NCBI GenBank assembly: GCA_947095585.1
Contig: OX352763.1
Coordinates: forward strand, 116,539,908-116,603,907
Length of the DNA: 64,000 bases
Source: Nephrocerus scutellatus
Taxonomy: Eukaryota; Arthropoda; Insecta; Diptera; Pipunculidae
Direction: 5' to 3'
A program made the position numbers and the translations under genes. Shown piece after piece: positions 1-10,199 of the stretch. The notes under the pieces are model-generated. The model did no database searches and was not told the origin of the DNA. It worked only from the letters and a program-made list of their open reading frames with translations. How positions within the stretch are numbered: the first letter of the stretch is position 1; each line of letters begins with the position of its first letter.

Positions 1-118
1 CCGCTTTCGAGATGACATAGGCTCGAAATCGAGACCGGTGGAGAAATTTTTTGCGGGAGGCCAGGACCGGACACCGGTTGTAGAGCCAAAAATGATGATG
101 ACAGAACACTACAAAAAC
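1..118 (+). mobile_element. 3' end of an RTE-like non-LTR retrotransposon (family B)
   Basis: This segment encodes the last residues and the 3' UTR of family B. It matches the end of the larger copy near 12290-12365: the motif GACCGGTGGAGA, a GCGGGAGGCCAGGACCGG stretch, then CCGGTTGTAGAGCCAAA followed by a short ATGATGATG tail. The element continues to the left of the window. A short TGATGA-type tail instead of poly(A) is typical of RTE-type elements. Non-functional fragment. Confidence 0.75.
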
Positions 119-361
119 ATTTTATCAACAAAAATTATTTTCGTAGCTGTTTATATATCGGTTAATCAAAAGCTTGACGACATTATTCTGGAATTAAAAT
201 ATGTGCTGTTTTTACACGATATATGGAGAAGGAGTTGAGTCAAAATCGTGCGTTTCATATTTTAGTTATCATTGCCAACTATACCAATGCAATTATCATC
301 AGATAATACTGTAAATAACGAAGAAATAAATCCTGTAAATACTTCAAGTATTTTACACTCA

Positions 362-402
<41 letters not shown>

Positions 403-730
403 ACCTTACTACATATTTACACATCGTTAACATTTAAAGTTTCACCATTAAGAAGTGTCACTTCTGACACATGTATTCTATATAACTCAGTTGTTCGTGA
501 GATATTTTTCATCTACTAAAAAATATGTGTGAACCCTCAAAGTATTAGATACGCCCAATCGTTACTCAGATCTATATGGGCGATTTTTACCGATGCGTGG
601 ATGTGCCAATTTATAACTCTGAAGGTTTAGAAAATTATAATTTACAATATTTGTAAATTTTGTTACCCTAAATTATTCAATTTTTTTTAAATTCTTAAGT
701 GATTTTAGATTTTTTTTCATCTCCAAGTTT
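119..730. other. AT-rich flank, no gene seen
   Basis: AT-rich sequence with stops in all frames. It contains a (CT)n microsatellite at about 362-399. Nothing coding is recognisable. Confidence 0.6.
362..399. repeat. (CT)n microsatellite
   Basis: Almost perfect CT dinucleotide run of about 38 bp. In transcribed orientation it would be a pyrimidine tract. Confidence 0.95.
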
Positions 731-1145
731 ATAAAATATTTTATGGATTAAAAAATTTTCTTTGAACGTTGAACTCATTAAACAGACCCAATAACAATGT
801 CATAAAAATAGCGAATTGTTCATTCGATTCTCGATTCCAATCAAATCTGACCAAACTGCTAGCTGCAGCAAAAGCAAAGGAAAGGACAGCTCGACTACAC
901 TAGCATTTTAGTTTTTTTAGTTGCAATTTGTCGGCTGATAAAATATTTTATGGATTAAAAAATATTCTTTGAACGATGAACTCATTAAACAGACCCAATA
1001 ACAATGTCATAAAAATAGCGAATTGTTCATTCGATTCTCGATTCCAATCAAATCTGACCAAACTGCTAGCTGCAGCAAAAGCAAAGGAAAGGACAGCTCG
1101 ACTACACTAGCATTTTAGTTTTTTTAGTTGCAATTTGTCGGCTGA
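731..1145. repeat. 207-bp tandem duplication upstream of Sxl
   Basis: Copy 1 (731-937) and copy 2 (938-1145) both start with ATAAAATATTTTATGGATTA and end with TTGCAATTTGTCGGCTGA. They differ at only a few positions, so the duplication looks recent. Each copy carries AACAGACCCAATAACAATG and GCTAGCTGCAGCAAAAGC. It lies about 3.6 kb upstream of the Sxl start codon. It could be in the promoter region or a leader exon, but no core promoter motif settles this. Confidence 0.9.
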
Positions 1146-2130
1146 GAAAAAGACATTTTTGTGGATTCGTCGTTCGTGGAACAAAAGAATTAAAGATCCG
1201 AAGTATAAAGGAAGGAAAAAACGATTTCGTGTAATTGTTTAAATTATAATATTAATTTGGAAACAATTTGCTGTACTTTGTGCACTTGATTAGTGCCAAG
1301 AATAATTTGGTGAAAAGGATAGCGTTCGCAGCATCGTGTGCTCTTTTTTTTCATTCGGTTTCATTCATTCATGACTCAGTGCAATGGCGGCGTAAATTTT
1401 CCCTCGGTAAAATAATTCGTCGCTAGTTCTGTATCTTCTCTAGTGTTATGATATAGCATTATTTTTATGCTCAAAAATCAAATTATTAAAAATACGTCAA
1501 ATAAAAAAGAAAAAAGCTGGTGCCGTGCACGATATTTGCGTAAAAAAGTGTCGTTTAGTGAAGTGCGTTAATTCTGCTTCCTCTCGTTGTTTTTTTGTAG
1601 TAGGTGTACAGTAAAGCTTTGATTAAAACAAGATGAAAACATCAGTGATGCCAAACTCTGTGTAATTTTCACAGAATTCACCTAATCTGTAATTTTAGAA
1701 AAACCTAAATTAAAAGCAAAACATTTACACACTTAACTGGCAATAATTGGTGTTGATGGCCAAGTTGATGCTTTTGCATTTTATTTGCAATTTATTTTCT
1801 GTTTTAATTTTGCCTATAATTTTTGATGCATTGCATCTTTATATACAAAAGAATCGGCGTTTTTTTTTAATTTTCTTGTTAAGTGTTGTTTGACATACTG
1901 AGTTGAGTTTTTTTTAAGGGCAAGTGCTTAGATTTTCTCAAAAAATAGATCAGAGAGCGTTCTTAAGAACATAAAAGGTTAAAAAGAATATTTGCAAAAT
2001 AAATCCTAAATACTAAAAATAAATGCAAATGTCAAATACTATTTGATGGTGTAAAAGCAAAAGAGGGTTTAATAATGTATAGATCTGTAAAAGGCGATTG
2101 CCGATCAATTTAAATCGAGAAAATTTTTGG
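1146..2130 (+). other. possible 5' leader or promoter region of Sxl; unresolved
   Basis: No ORF of note. Sequence such as GTGTCGTTTAGTGAAGTGCG near 1549-1568 resembles fly 5' leader sequence. There is a plausible splice donor (CCTCGGTAAAAT) near 1405. In Drosophila a non-coding first exon lies upstream of the exon that starts with MYGN, so a leader exon is expected somewhere in 0.5-4.7 kb. I cannot place it. Confidence 0.2.
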
Positions 2131-2139
2131 AATAAGTTA

Positions 2140-2540
2140 GTTTTTTTGGCTGTCAAGTTGTGTCTTTTCCCTAGAAAATCAATCGACGGAAGATCGGAAA
2201 TCACCTCTCACAGTTCTGTATATTTCGGCAGATTACCCCTCTTTTTACTAATAAACAACTAATGTCATTTTGCATGGCACGTGGCACAATTTATCATTCG
2301 ATTTGTGCTCTCTGATAGCACTGTGACTTTTCTTCAGGAATATATATTACACACACATGCAAGAAAAGAATGTAAACAAAAGATTCTCGCTTTTCGTGTT
2401 TGATTTGCTGATAACAACTGACTGCTCCGACAAAGATTTCTAAAAACGGAATATTTGATATATGTACCAGTTGACAGCGATATGAACACAGACTAATGTA
2501 TTCAGGGAATTCAAAATCCACGTTGTTTTATTCCTTAGAG
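2140..2540. repeat. dispersed repeat, shared with about 7755-7950 and 3010-3110
   Basis: GGCTGTCAAGTTGT, GATCGGA..TCACCTCT and AATGTAAACAAA.GATTCTCG recur in the same order at 7758-7915. CCAGTTGACAGCGAT and TTCAAAATCCAC recur at 3030-3100. This suggests an interspersed, probably non-autonomous, repeat of unknown class. No coding capacity was seen. Confidence 0.55.
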
Positions 2541-2931
2541 AGGATTGACATAAAATCTTCTAGAGAGAGAGAGACCAAGCACACAAAAAAGTATAGGAAC
2601 GCATAAAACCACAAAATTGTTGGCGTGATAGAAACTGTCAAAATCCCTTACTCCAAAATTCAACATTCACAAATAACTTAGTTATTTTGCTTTCTTTTGA
2701 TAGAAAAGTACTGCACCTAATTTCACAAAAGTACACTCAATTTGTTTGCTTATGTTACAATTTCAAAAAAAAAAAAAACAGTTGTCATCATTCTTATCGT
2801 CATCGTGGCATTTCTGCGACAATTTCAACACAAATTTTCATGCAAAACGTGAGAGTGCAAATTTTTTTTCGGTTAGCGCCAAAATTAGTCATTCAGGGAG
2901 TCCTCCCTTGGCAATAAGTCTCTATATAAAA

Positions 2932-2985
2932 AAAAAAAAAAAAACGCCCACGCTGTGCTAAGCATTATAAGGGTGCGTGTGTATA
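2932..2985 (+). mobile_element. solo 3' tail of non-LTR family A
   Basis: A poly(A) run is followed by ACGCCCACGCTGTGCTAAGC and ATTATAAGGGTGCG. The same terminal sequence ends larger family A copies at about 30600, 36800 and 59020, and in reverse at 49480 and 61730. Confidence 0.6.
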
Positions 2986-3711
2986 TTAAAACCTAATATT
3001 GGGTTCACATTGATATTTGTCGACAGGTTGTGCCAGTTGACAGCGATGTAAGCAGCCTATTCTAACACAGATTGATTTCTCAGGGGATTCAAAATCCACA
3101 TTGTTTTCCTTGTAAATGTAAACAAATACCACATTTCCATGACATAGTTTTTGTCGAGTTAGGTTTTCGACGAGTTATAACTTGGCGGGGCTATTTCCTA
3201 GCGTTTCCAAGAAAAGACTTAGACATAATTTGACACATGCGTTATAGTTTCTTAACAAATGAATCCTAACACAATCACTCTAGTTTTGTGGAGTTTCTTT
3301 GGTTACAAGGAATCTTAACTTTAATTAGCATTTTGCAAGCACACAATCCCGAGTTTACTCTGGGTTACGTAGTAAAATTGATCGCATATGTATCATATCA
3401 ACATGTTCTATATACGTATGAGAAGATTCATTATAACAAACTTCTCTACTTTTTAATTATTTTTGCCCTCCATTACGTTGCATTAGACACAATAAGTACT
3501 TATTTCTAAAAGATTAATATAGACTATAATAGAATATATTAATAAGAGCAAGTACGGTTGAGTGTAGCTTGCCGGCTTAATAAATGACAGCAAATTATTC
3601 TCTTATTCTTTTTTTATCAGTGCAAAAAATTAACTACCGTGTGAACTTTTCGTTTACGTTATTGTTAATACATGTGTCAGTTAACTCGCTCGTTAAAAAA
3701 CTCAACTACTA

Positions 3712-3811
3712 ACTCACAATGGAAATACTTAATACTTTAGACTTGCAATTTTTTTTGTTCGTCCAATCCATAAAATCTTACAAGTCTAATGGTATTTTTT
3801 CCATTGTGAGA
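3712..3811. mobile_element. short inverted-repeat element (MITE-like), copy 1
   Basis: Starts with CTCACAATGGAAATACTTAA and ends with a near-complement, TATTTTTTCCATTGTGAGA; the inner parts GACTTG and CAAGTC also pair. The ends fold into a long hairpin of about 30 bp per arm. The flanks carry a diverged direct repeat, CTCGTTAAAAAACTCAACTA and CTCGTTAAAAAACTTAACTA, just outside each end. A second element with the same ends is at 4205-4331. No transposase is encoded. Confidence 0.75.
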
Positions 3812-4204
3812 TTTCTCTAACCAGCTCGTTAAAAAACTTAACTAATAACCCGTCAACAACACTTAACTTGACATTAGTTCTGTTTGGTGAGTCGCAGCCG
3901 CTGCATAAACTATAAAACTACGTTTTTTGACAGTAGAAACGCAGTAGAAGTGCAGATGGATAACACACCAAACGCCTTTTTATAAAATAGTCAAGCAAGC
4001 AATCGCTTATAAAACACTCGAATATTTGACGTACAGACAGATTTAAGGTTCCGAATAGAAAAAGGAGCTACGACATCTGTAAAACTACCCATAAAGAAGA
4101 AATGTCAAAAAAGAGGGGAAATAGCTGCACAGAAAAATCAAAGAAAAACCTGCTAAAAAATTACGATCGCACCAAACAGACCTATTGCATTTAGCATTTG
4201 GTGC

Positions 4205-4331
4205 TCTCACAATGAAAAACTTAAGACTTACAGGATTGTATTGATTTTGGGTTGACCAGAAAAATATGTTTGCTCGTTACGTTGGAAATCCATACAAGCC
4301 TGTAAGTCTTAAGTATTTTTTCATTGTGAGA
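4205..4331. mobile_element. short inverted-repeat element (MITE-like), copy 2
   Basis: Terminal inverted repeats run from TCTCACAATGAAAAACTTAA inward to GACTTACAGG, and on the right from CCTGTAAGTC to TTTTTTCATTGTGAGA. It is closely related to the element at 3712-3811 but has a different, longer centre. It is non-coding and lies 400 bp upstream of the Sxl start codon, so it may be transcribed in the leader or its intron. Confidence 0.8.
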
Positions 4332-4737
4332 CCACGGAAACACAAAGTTTTATAAATTTTTATTTCCTTTTGTTATCATTCCCACAGTTTATCTTTTATT
4401 GCGATGAACTTTTATTCGTCTCTTTGTAATACCTTTTGTTATTCCATGATTTACGTTGTTTACTGTATTTGCTCGTTACAATCGTTCGTTGCGCTCGTTT
4501 ACTTTTTTAATAATAAGAAAAAAAACAAAAGTTATTTGAAACTTATGACTAATTGAATTTTTTTTGATAAAATTAATATTGAACAACTATTATTTTCGTT
4601 TCCCTTCATAGTTTGATTGAATTATCTTGAATGGGTCATTGAATTCATTATAAACGCCATACTTCAAAACAACAAACAAAACAAAAAACAACCAAACACC
4701 TTTTACAACAAAGCTGTGTGCAAAATTATTATCTCAA

Positions 4738-4796
4738 ATGTATGGTAATAGTATGAATGGTTATGCGCCTTATGGGTACAACGGGTACAGGCAGAG
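4738..4796 (+). CDS. Sxl: Sex-lethal, coding exon 1 (N-terminus)
   Basis: Encodes residues 1-19 plus two bases of codon 20: MYGNSMNGYAPYGYNGYRQ. It matches the MYGN...YPPYGYN start of Drosophila SXL, whose late transcripts begin in the equivalent second exon. The exon ends AGGCAGAG|GTAATT, a good donor leaving phase 2, which joins in frame to 28475 and creates a serine. The start is the first ATG after a purine-rich leader (TTATTATCTCAAATG). It is too short to show in an ORF scan. The next exon is 23.7 kb away. The N-terminus is Tyr/Gly/Asn-rich; in Drosophila this region is involved in protein-protein contacts and splicing control. Confidence 0.9.
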
Positions 4797-6130
4797 GTAA
4801 TTATTTTCTATTTAATTTTTTATTTTTAATTTTTTTTTTGTTTATACTGATATTTTTTTGTTATTGTATTTTTAATTATTTTTATTATTTACAAAAGTAC
4901 GTAAGTAAATGCTAACCAATAGTCGGTATATTATATATATATGTATAGTTCTATATTTAAGTCCATACATAAAGATATATAAATCATAAATTTGTTAGCG
5001 CACTATATTGATTTTTGCACAGGCATACATTTTACTCAACATAAACAAAAATAACCTAGAAATAATATGAGCATTATAATCTGCAGCTGCATACTGAGCC
5101 CATTGAGTGTGAAAGCAGAGAGCAGACACAAAGTGCTGCCATGTAGAAGTTTTTATAATATATTTTTTTTAATACATGAATGAGTTGCAAAAATATTTTA
5201 ACGAATAGGTTATCAGTTTAACAAAATGTTAAAATACAAACAGAATGCAAAAATCATAAAAAAATCGGATAATTTTTTGTGCTTTTAGTTTCAGAAAACT
5301 TTTAGAGCAAACTCGAAATGTCATTTCATGTTCTGGTGGGACATACTCTCCTTTTTTTGCACACACACACACACACACACATCCAAATAACTCATTCGTA
5401 CGCGTAAAAGTTAGCAACTTGAGCAAGCAAACAGAGTTGCTCGAAAAGTCATTTCATTTTCTAGCGGGAGCATTTGGAAAAATCGCGATTATTTGGTAAA
5501 ATTACTCTCCCTTTTTACACAAACACATCCAAAGATGTTTAATTTTTTATTTTGCGCTCTTTCGGGAGGGAAACCCCATTTTTTTTAAATCTTAAAATTT
5601 TTCAAGAGTTGCTCGCTCTACTTTTTTTAAAACCCCAAAAAACACGTTCGAAGAAAAAAAATGCGAAAATCCCCAAAAAATCGCATTTAAATTTTAATTT
5701 CCTAACAAAACCCGAGTAAGACCTTAGTAAACATTGAATAATTAAACAGAAGCATACAAATTATGATTTGACTATTAGTTTAGAATTATTTAATAAACCT
5801 AAGAAGGATTTTACATTTTGTTTAAATTATTTTAAGATGATAATGGACATTTTCGTTATACATGTGCATTCCATACATAAACGAATTTGCCAGTACACAG
5901 AAAATGTATTTGTGTGGTTATAATGGAGAACAATTTCTATTCATTCAATTTTCGTTTACTTTTGTTCAACTTCGAAGTTCACTTTCGTGCGCATCGCCGC
6001 GATCGGTTCAGGTCGCTCTTTGCATATGTAAATTTGATATTTGTCATGATACGAAAAACTGTGACAAATGCATATGCAAGCGAAAGCTCATTATAGGACT
6101 GTTGTCGTTCTTTTTGTAGTAAAATAAGAG
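4797..6130 (+). other. start of Sxl intron 1; no gene seen
   Basis: AT-rich intronic sequence with long T-runs and a (CA)n tract at 5360-5381. No coding signal and no recognisable transposon. Confidence 0.6.
5360..5381. repeat. (CA)n microsatellite
   Basis: Eleven CA units directly after a T-run in intron 1. Confidence 0.95.
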
Positions 6131-6310
6131 AAAACACACAAAAAAGTACGGGAACACCATAAACCACAAAATTTCTGTGCTTTAAATCGTACCCGGCGTA
6201 CAGTTTGATTTTCGTTTCATTTGCAAAGTTTCGTAACCGACACTGTAACTACCCTATGCTACCAGTCGGCAATCGGCGTGTAAGGTTTCGTTTACTCAGC
6301 AAAATAAGGA
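6130..6310. repeat. dispersed repeat, inverted relative to 43380-43500
   Basis: Contains CACACAAAAAAGTACGGGAA, CGTACCCGGCGTACAGTTTG and CGGCGTGTAAGGTTTCGTTT. The part from 6187 to 6290 reads as the reverse complement of 43383-43490 (GTAAACGAAACCTTACCCG ... GCCGGGTACAGTTTGC). A related first segment is at 2580-2620. Class unknown. Confidence 0.55.
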
Positions 6311-7620
6311 AGAGAGAGCAAGTAGACTAATTTCTCAGTTTGCTTTTGACATTTCAGTGACGACGACGATTTAAGAACATTTCTTACCATTTGGTTTCAG
6401 TTTGCCGTTTTAATTGCGAAGTATTCACCACGACAACCCTGTCACTTACTTTGACAGCTTATCCGTGGGTATTGTATGAGCAAATAGAAAGAGACATTAG
6501 TTTACTTAAAGTGAACTTAATTATTAAAAATAACCGTTTTTTTAAATGAGCGGAGCTATGAAGATAATTTTCATTATTTTAATTTATCAATTGTGGCAAC
6601 ACTGTGGCTACATTTTATCCTACAAAACCACCCGCTAAGAACTACATAATATCATGTATTAAAAAAAAAAGAATACACTACGATGCTTCTTGGTTCGTTC
6701 TTTGTAGAATGCAGACGTTTTTGACCGGTTTTGCCTTTGGGTTAATCATGATGATGATGATGATGATGTGCAATGCATTTCCTTCATGTTTTGCATGTGT
6801 AGTATATTTTTGACATTTCACACTTAATTCTTTTTGTCCGTCCTCTCATCTAGTGCTTCTGATGTGTTCGGATTGTTTTGTTTTGCTACCTTTTCCCTTC
6901 TAATGTAATGCATGAAAGACAATTGCTCACTTTTCAGCTTTTATACTTTTTATAAATTCAACTTTTAATCAAAAAAAGAACAAGCAGCTGTTACAAAATA
7001 AAAACACTTCGTTAAAAAGCTGCTGCTTGCTTTACTTAATAACATACCTGAATGCAAGATAGTATATAAGATCGGTCTTTTTGATAATTTACAATAAAGT
7101 TAAAATGTGCATCACGTTAACTACTACCGTAAATTTGCATACTCACTACAATTAAAAAAAAAACAACAGTAACATACGAGTATATCAAAATAAAACGAAC
7201 ATACTGATGTTTTTTTAAAAAATTATATGTCAAACTATATTACTTTACCGTACTACGTCTTCCTTTTATAATACAGTGAATCAACATAAACATAACATAA
7301 ACATTCCAACTGAATAACCAAACAAGTTGTGTGTGTTTGATAACAAAATATTGAACGTAAAAACAGAAATACCTTAAGAAACATGTACCGGTAAATTTTT
7401 TACAAGATTTTGTCAATAACTTATTAAAAAAAGACAAAAAATTTTTAAGTTTTACTTTTTCCCACAACTAACTATGCGCTTTAATATAGTCATACCATAC
7501 CCATCGTTCATTGGTTTTATTTAAAAATAAGTTTTGTTGTTTATGTATTAGTGACTACACTAGACTTTGGCTAGAAATGGGTCCAGTTTCGGGAGACTTA
7601 AAGATATTCAACATTTATAA
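6311..7620 (+). other. Sxl intron 1, AT-rich; no gene seen
   Basis: Unremarkable AT-rich sequence with an (ATG)7 microsatellite at 6748-6768 and short palindromic stretches. No coding or mobile-element signature was recognised. Confidence 0.55.
6748..6768. repeat. (ATG)7 microsatellite
   Basis: Seven perfect ATG units. Family B elements end in ATGATG tails, but no family B 3' sequence precedes this run, so it is called a simple repeat. Confidence 0.9.
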
Positions 7621-7625
7621 GCCGT

Positions 7626-8202
7626 GTTCGATTCGGACTGACTTAACTGAATTAGTAGCTGTATCTGAAGTAACAGAAGTGAAGAGACTGTTCGATTGAC
7701 AACTCTTCACTTCAGATAAAAATTGGGCAACTGAAGTATGGCGCAGATTGTATTTGTTGGCTGTCAAGTTGTTCGATTTGTCCAAAAAACCTATCTACAG
7801 TAGATCGGATTTCTCCTCTAACAGATCTTGATATTTTGGGAGATTTGCCTTTTCATTAACTGCAACAACAACACATGCAACAAATCAATGTAAACAAACG
7901 ATTCTCGGCTTTCGTGTTCGTTTTTTCGAAAAAATCTCAGCTCGAGGAGATATTTCTAAAACAAACAAAAAATACGACATAAGTGAAAAAGGGTTCTGTT
8001 CGTGTAGTTACTTTAGATGAGTAACATTGCCATCTATCTGAAGTGAAGAATACCAATCGAACAGTCTCTACACTTCAGTAGTGAAAAGTAGTTCAATTAA
8101 CTGAAGTGAAGAATACCAATCGAACAGTCTATACACTTCAGTAGTGCAAAGTCGCTCAATTAACTGAAGTGAAGAGTTGTACTCTTTATAGCCCAATCGA
8201 AC
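7626..8202. mobile_element. non-autonomous TIR element with internal tandem repeat
   Basis: The left end repeats GTTCGATT at 7626 and 7690, the latter followed by ACAACTCTTCACTTCAG. The right end, read in reverse, is GTTCGATTGGG ... ACAACTCTTCACTTCAG, so the termini are inverted repeats. Inside, a 63-bp unit starting CTGAAGTGAAG is repeated at 8038, 8101 and (partly) 8164. The central part contains the dispersed repeat also seen at 2140-2400. No transposase. Probably a MITE or satellite-bearing DNA transposon remnant; the superfamily is not determined. Confidence 0.55.
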
Positions 8203-8985
8203 TTTGTACTTTTTCCTCCTTGTCAGAACTTTCAATTGGCGCTGGCGTTCTCATTTTTAGAAAATTGACAGTTTTGACACCTACTGTAAGGATGAGAAAG
8301 TGTATTATTGTTACTCTCTTGCTGTAGTTAGAGACTAGAGTTGGATGAAATGTTGTTGAATGTGATTGAATCAAAATACATCTCTAGTACAGACTATCGA
8401 TCTTGTCTGGCAGTTGAAACGGATGTTATTTGTGTGGGTAGCAGTTACATGGGACACGGCTAATGTAATCAAAACGTCAATACTTTGTCCAACCTGTGGT
8501 TCAACAAAAGTTTTCTTTGCGGATGTGTTGTAATTTATTTTTGTGTGGTGTGGTGTGTGCTCTGACGGTCAGAGAAATTGAATACTCTCTTCTTGCTCGA
8601 AGGATATAAAGGACAATATTATTGGTATATTGTTTGTTTACTTGCCACTCAATAACATGATTGCTACTTTATTTAAACAACAGTAAGTAAAGCGGCAAAC
8701 GTAAAACATATTCTTCCATGTTATATAAGAGCAAGTCATACTTTTGATTTTATTTTATGTTATTTGAGTTCAATCGAATTAAAAGTATGTACCTAATCCT
8801 GTCATAACTTCTGTTACAAGTGTAAAACGCTACAACACTACAACAATTTCACAAATCAAAAATAGTTTCATTTATTTTCTCATATTTTATAATAATAATA
8901 GTTTTTGGCGCGAAAGACCGAAAGACGGTCCAAGACCTAGCTTCTACCGACAATTCGTGTTTTGCTTGTTATATTTTTGCACATA
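8203..8985 (+). other. Sxl intron 1; no gene seen
   Basis: No coding signal, tandem repeat or recognisable transposon was seen. Confidence 0.5.
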
Positions 8986-8989
8986 AATG

Positions 8990-9190
8990 AAACGGATCTA
9001 CAATTAAATGCTGTATCGAAAAGGCCAGTTGAGAAGCTTTCCGTGACAAGTTATTACTCTCGGACGTTTGTCAGACATTCGCGATAAAGGTGCGACTGTA
9101 AAAAGATTTTTAGTATTTCTGGGATTCGAACCTTGAACCTCTTAGTCAGAAGTCCAACGCACTAACCACTAGTGTCAACACGCCCACTTC
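8990..9190 (-). mobile_element. tRNA-derived SINE-like sequence
   Basis: On the minus strand from about 9185, AGTGGTTAGTGCG resembles a pol III A box. GTTGGACTTCTGACTAAGAG matches a tRNA anticodon arm with a TCT-type loop, like tRNA-Arg. GGTTCGAATCCC is a good B box. The acceptor 3' strand is absent and non-tRNA sequence follows (about 9120 down to 8990). This points to a SINE head, not a functional tRNA. The D arm is degenerate. A tRNA pseudogene is the alternative. Confidence 0.6.
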
Positions 9191-9214
9191 TTAAATTCCC
9201 TTTATTAACTTTAC

Positions 9215-9480
9215 GTGTCCGTGGATTTGTCTGTTTGTTTGTCTTGCAATAAATTTTTAGCCCACTTCCCAAAGCCCGATATTATTGAAACTTTGCACAC
9301 ATGCATATTTCCGTTGACAATACTTTCTCTTTTTCCTTGGTGCACCTCGGGCTCCCATACAAATTTTTGTCAAAATTTACCCGATTTTCTTCAAATCCCC
9401 GATGGACAACACTTTCTGTAAAAATTTGGAAGTGATCGGCTCAACATAAAGTTGAGAGATGCAAAATTGATACCGGCTGA
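9215..9480. repeat. possible dispersed repeat
   Basis: ACTTTGCACACATG and GTGATCGGCT, with the same spacing order, recur near 60740-60790, so this is probably a fragment of an interspersed repeat. It abuts the SINE-like sequence. Class unknown. Confidence 0.35.
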
Positions 9481-10140
9481 CTTTGGGCCTTTTGTTAGAA
9501 TATTCCCTTACTTTTTGTTTTCCACTCTTCGCTCTCTTTGAACTCTATTTACTCTCTTAAAACTCTTTTAATCAACAAGGAACATTTAATAGGACGCAGA
9601 TTTTTACATTAATCCCCAAAATTCATAATTCAAAGTAAAGAATACCCCCCGCTAAGAAGAAAGAACAAAAAAACAGAATTTTTCCATTTTATTTACCATC
9701 ATGAGTCGTCCTTCGTCAACGTGTCGCCGCCTGAAGTAGGCCAAAAATGATGAATGTATGAATGACACGTATGTGTATGCATATACTTTGCAACATTTTG
9801 TCTCTGCGTGTGAGACCGTATGCCGTAAAAGGATACTTTTATTGTCCTTTGGCTTGGCTGACATGTTGAGCATTGCCTGTGATACAACCGTGTGTTAATT
9901 CCAAACTTTTCTGGTAAAGAATGTCGTGTTCTTCATCGTTGCAAGGACAAAATATGTACCAAAAAAATGATAACATGCTTATATATGACAGAAACACAGA
10001 GCAGCGGAACTCCAAATTATTGAGTAATTCACAAAGAAGGAGTACGATTGCAGAGCGGGAGGAAGGGCTCACTTTCACTGTGATTGTGCCAATTCTTGTA
10101 TAAAAATAGGCTACACAGCCTCCACAACAGGGAGATTCTG
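9481..10140 (+). other. Sxl intron 1; no gene seen
   Basis: Mixed-composition sequence with only small unsupported ORFs. No known protein or repeat recognised. Confidence 0.5.
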
Positions 10141-10199
10141 AACTTCCGATACGAACAATATTTTACTGTTTTCTCTTCCTAATTAGTAAAATGTTTTTT

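Noticed and set aside
6748..6768. Retrotransposon tail
   Set aside because: Family B tails are ATGATG-type, but no family B sequence precedes this run on either strand.
9121..9185. Functional tRNA gene
   Set aside because: Good B box and anticodon arm, but the D arm is poor and the acceptor stem does not close.
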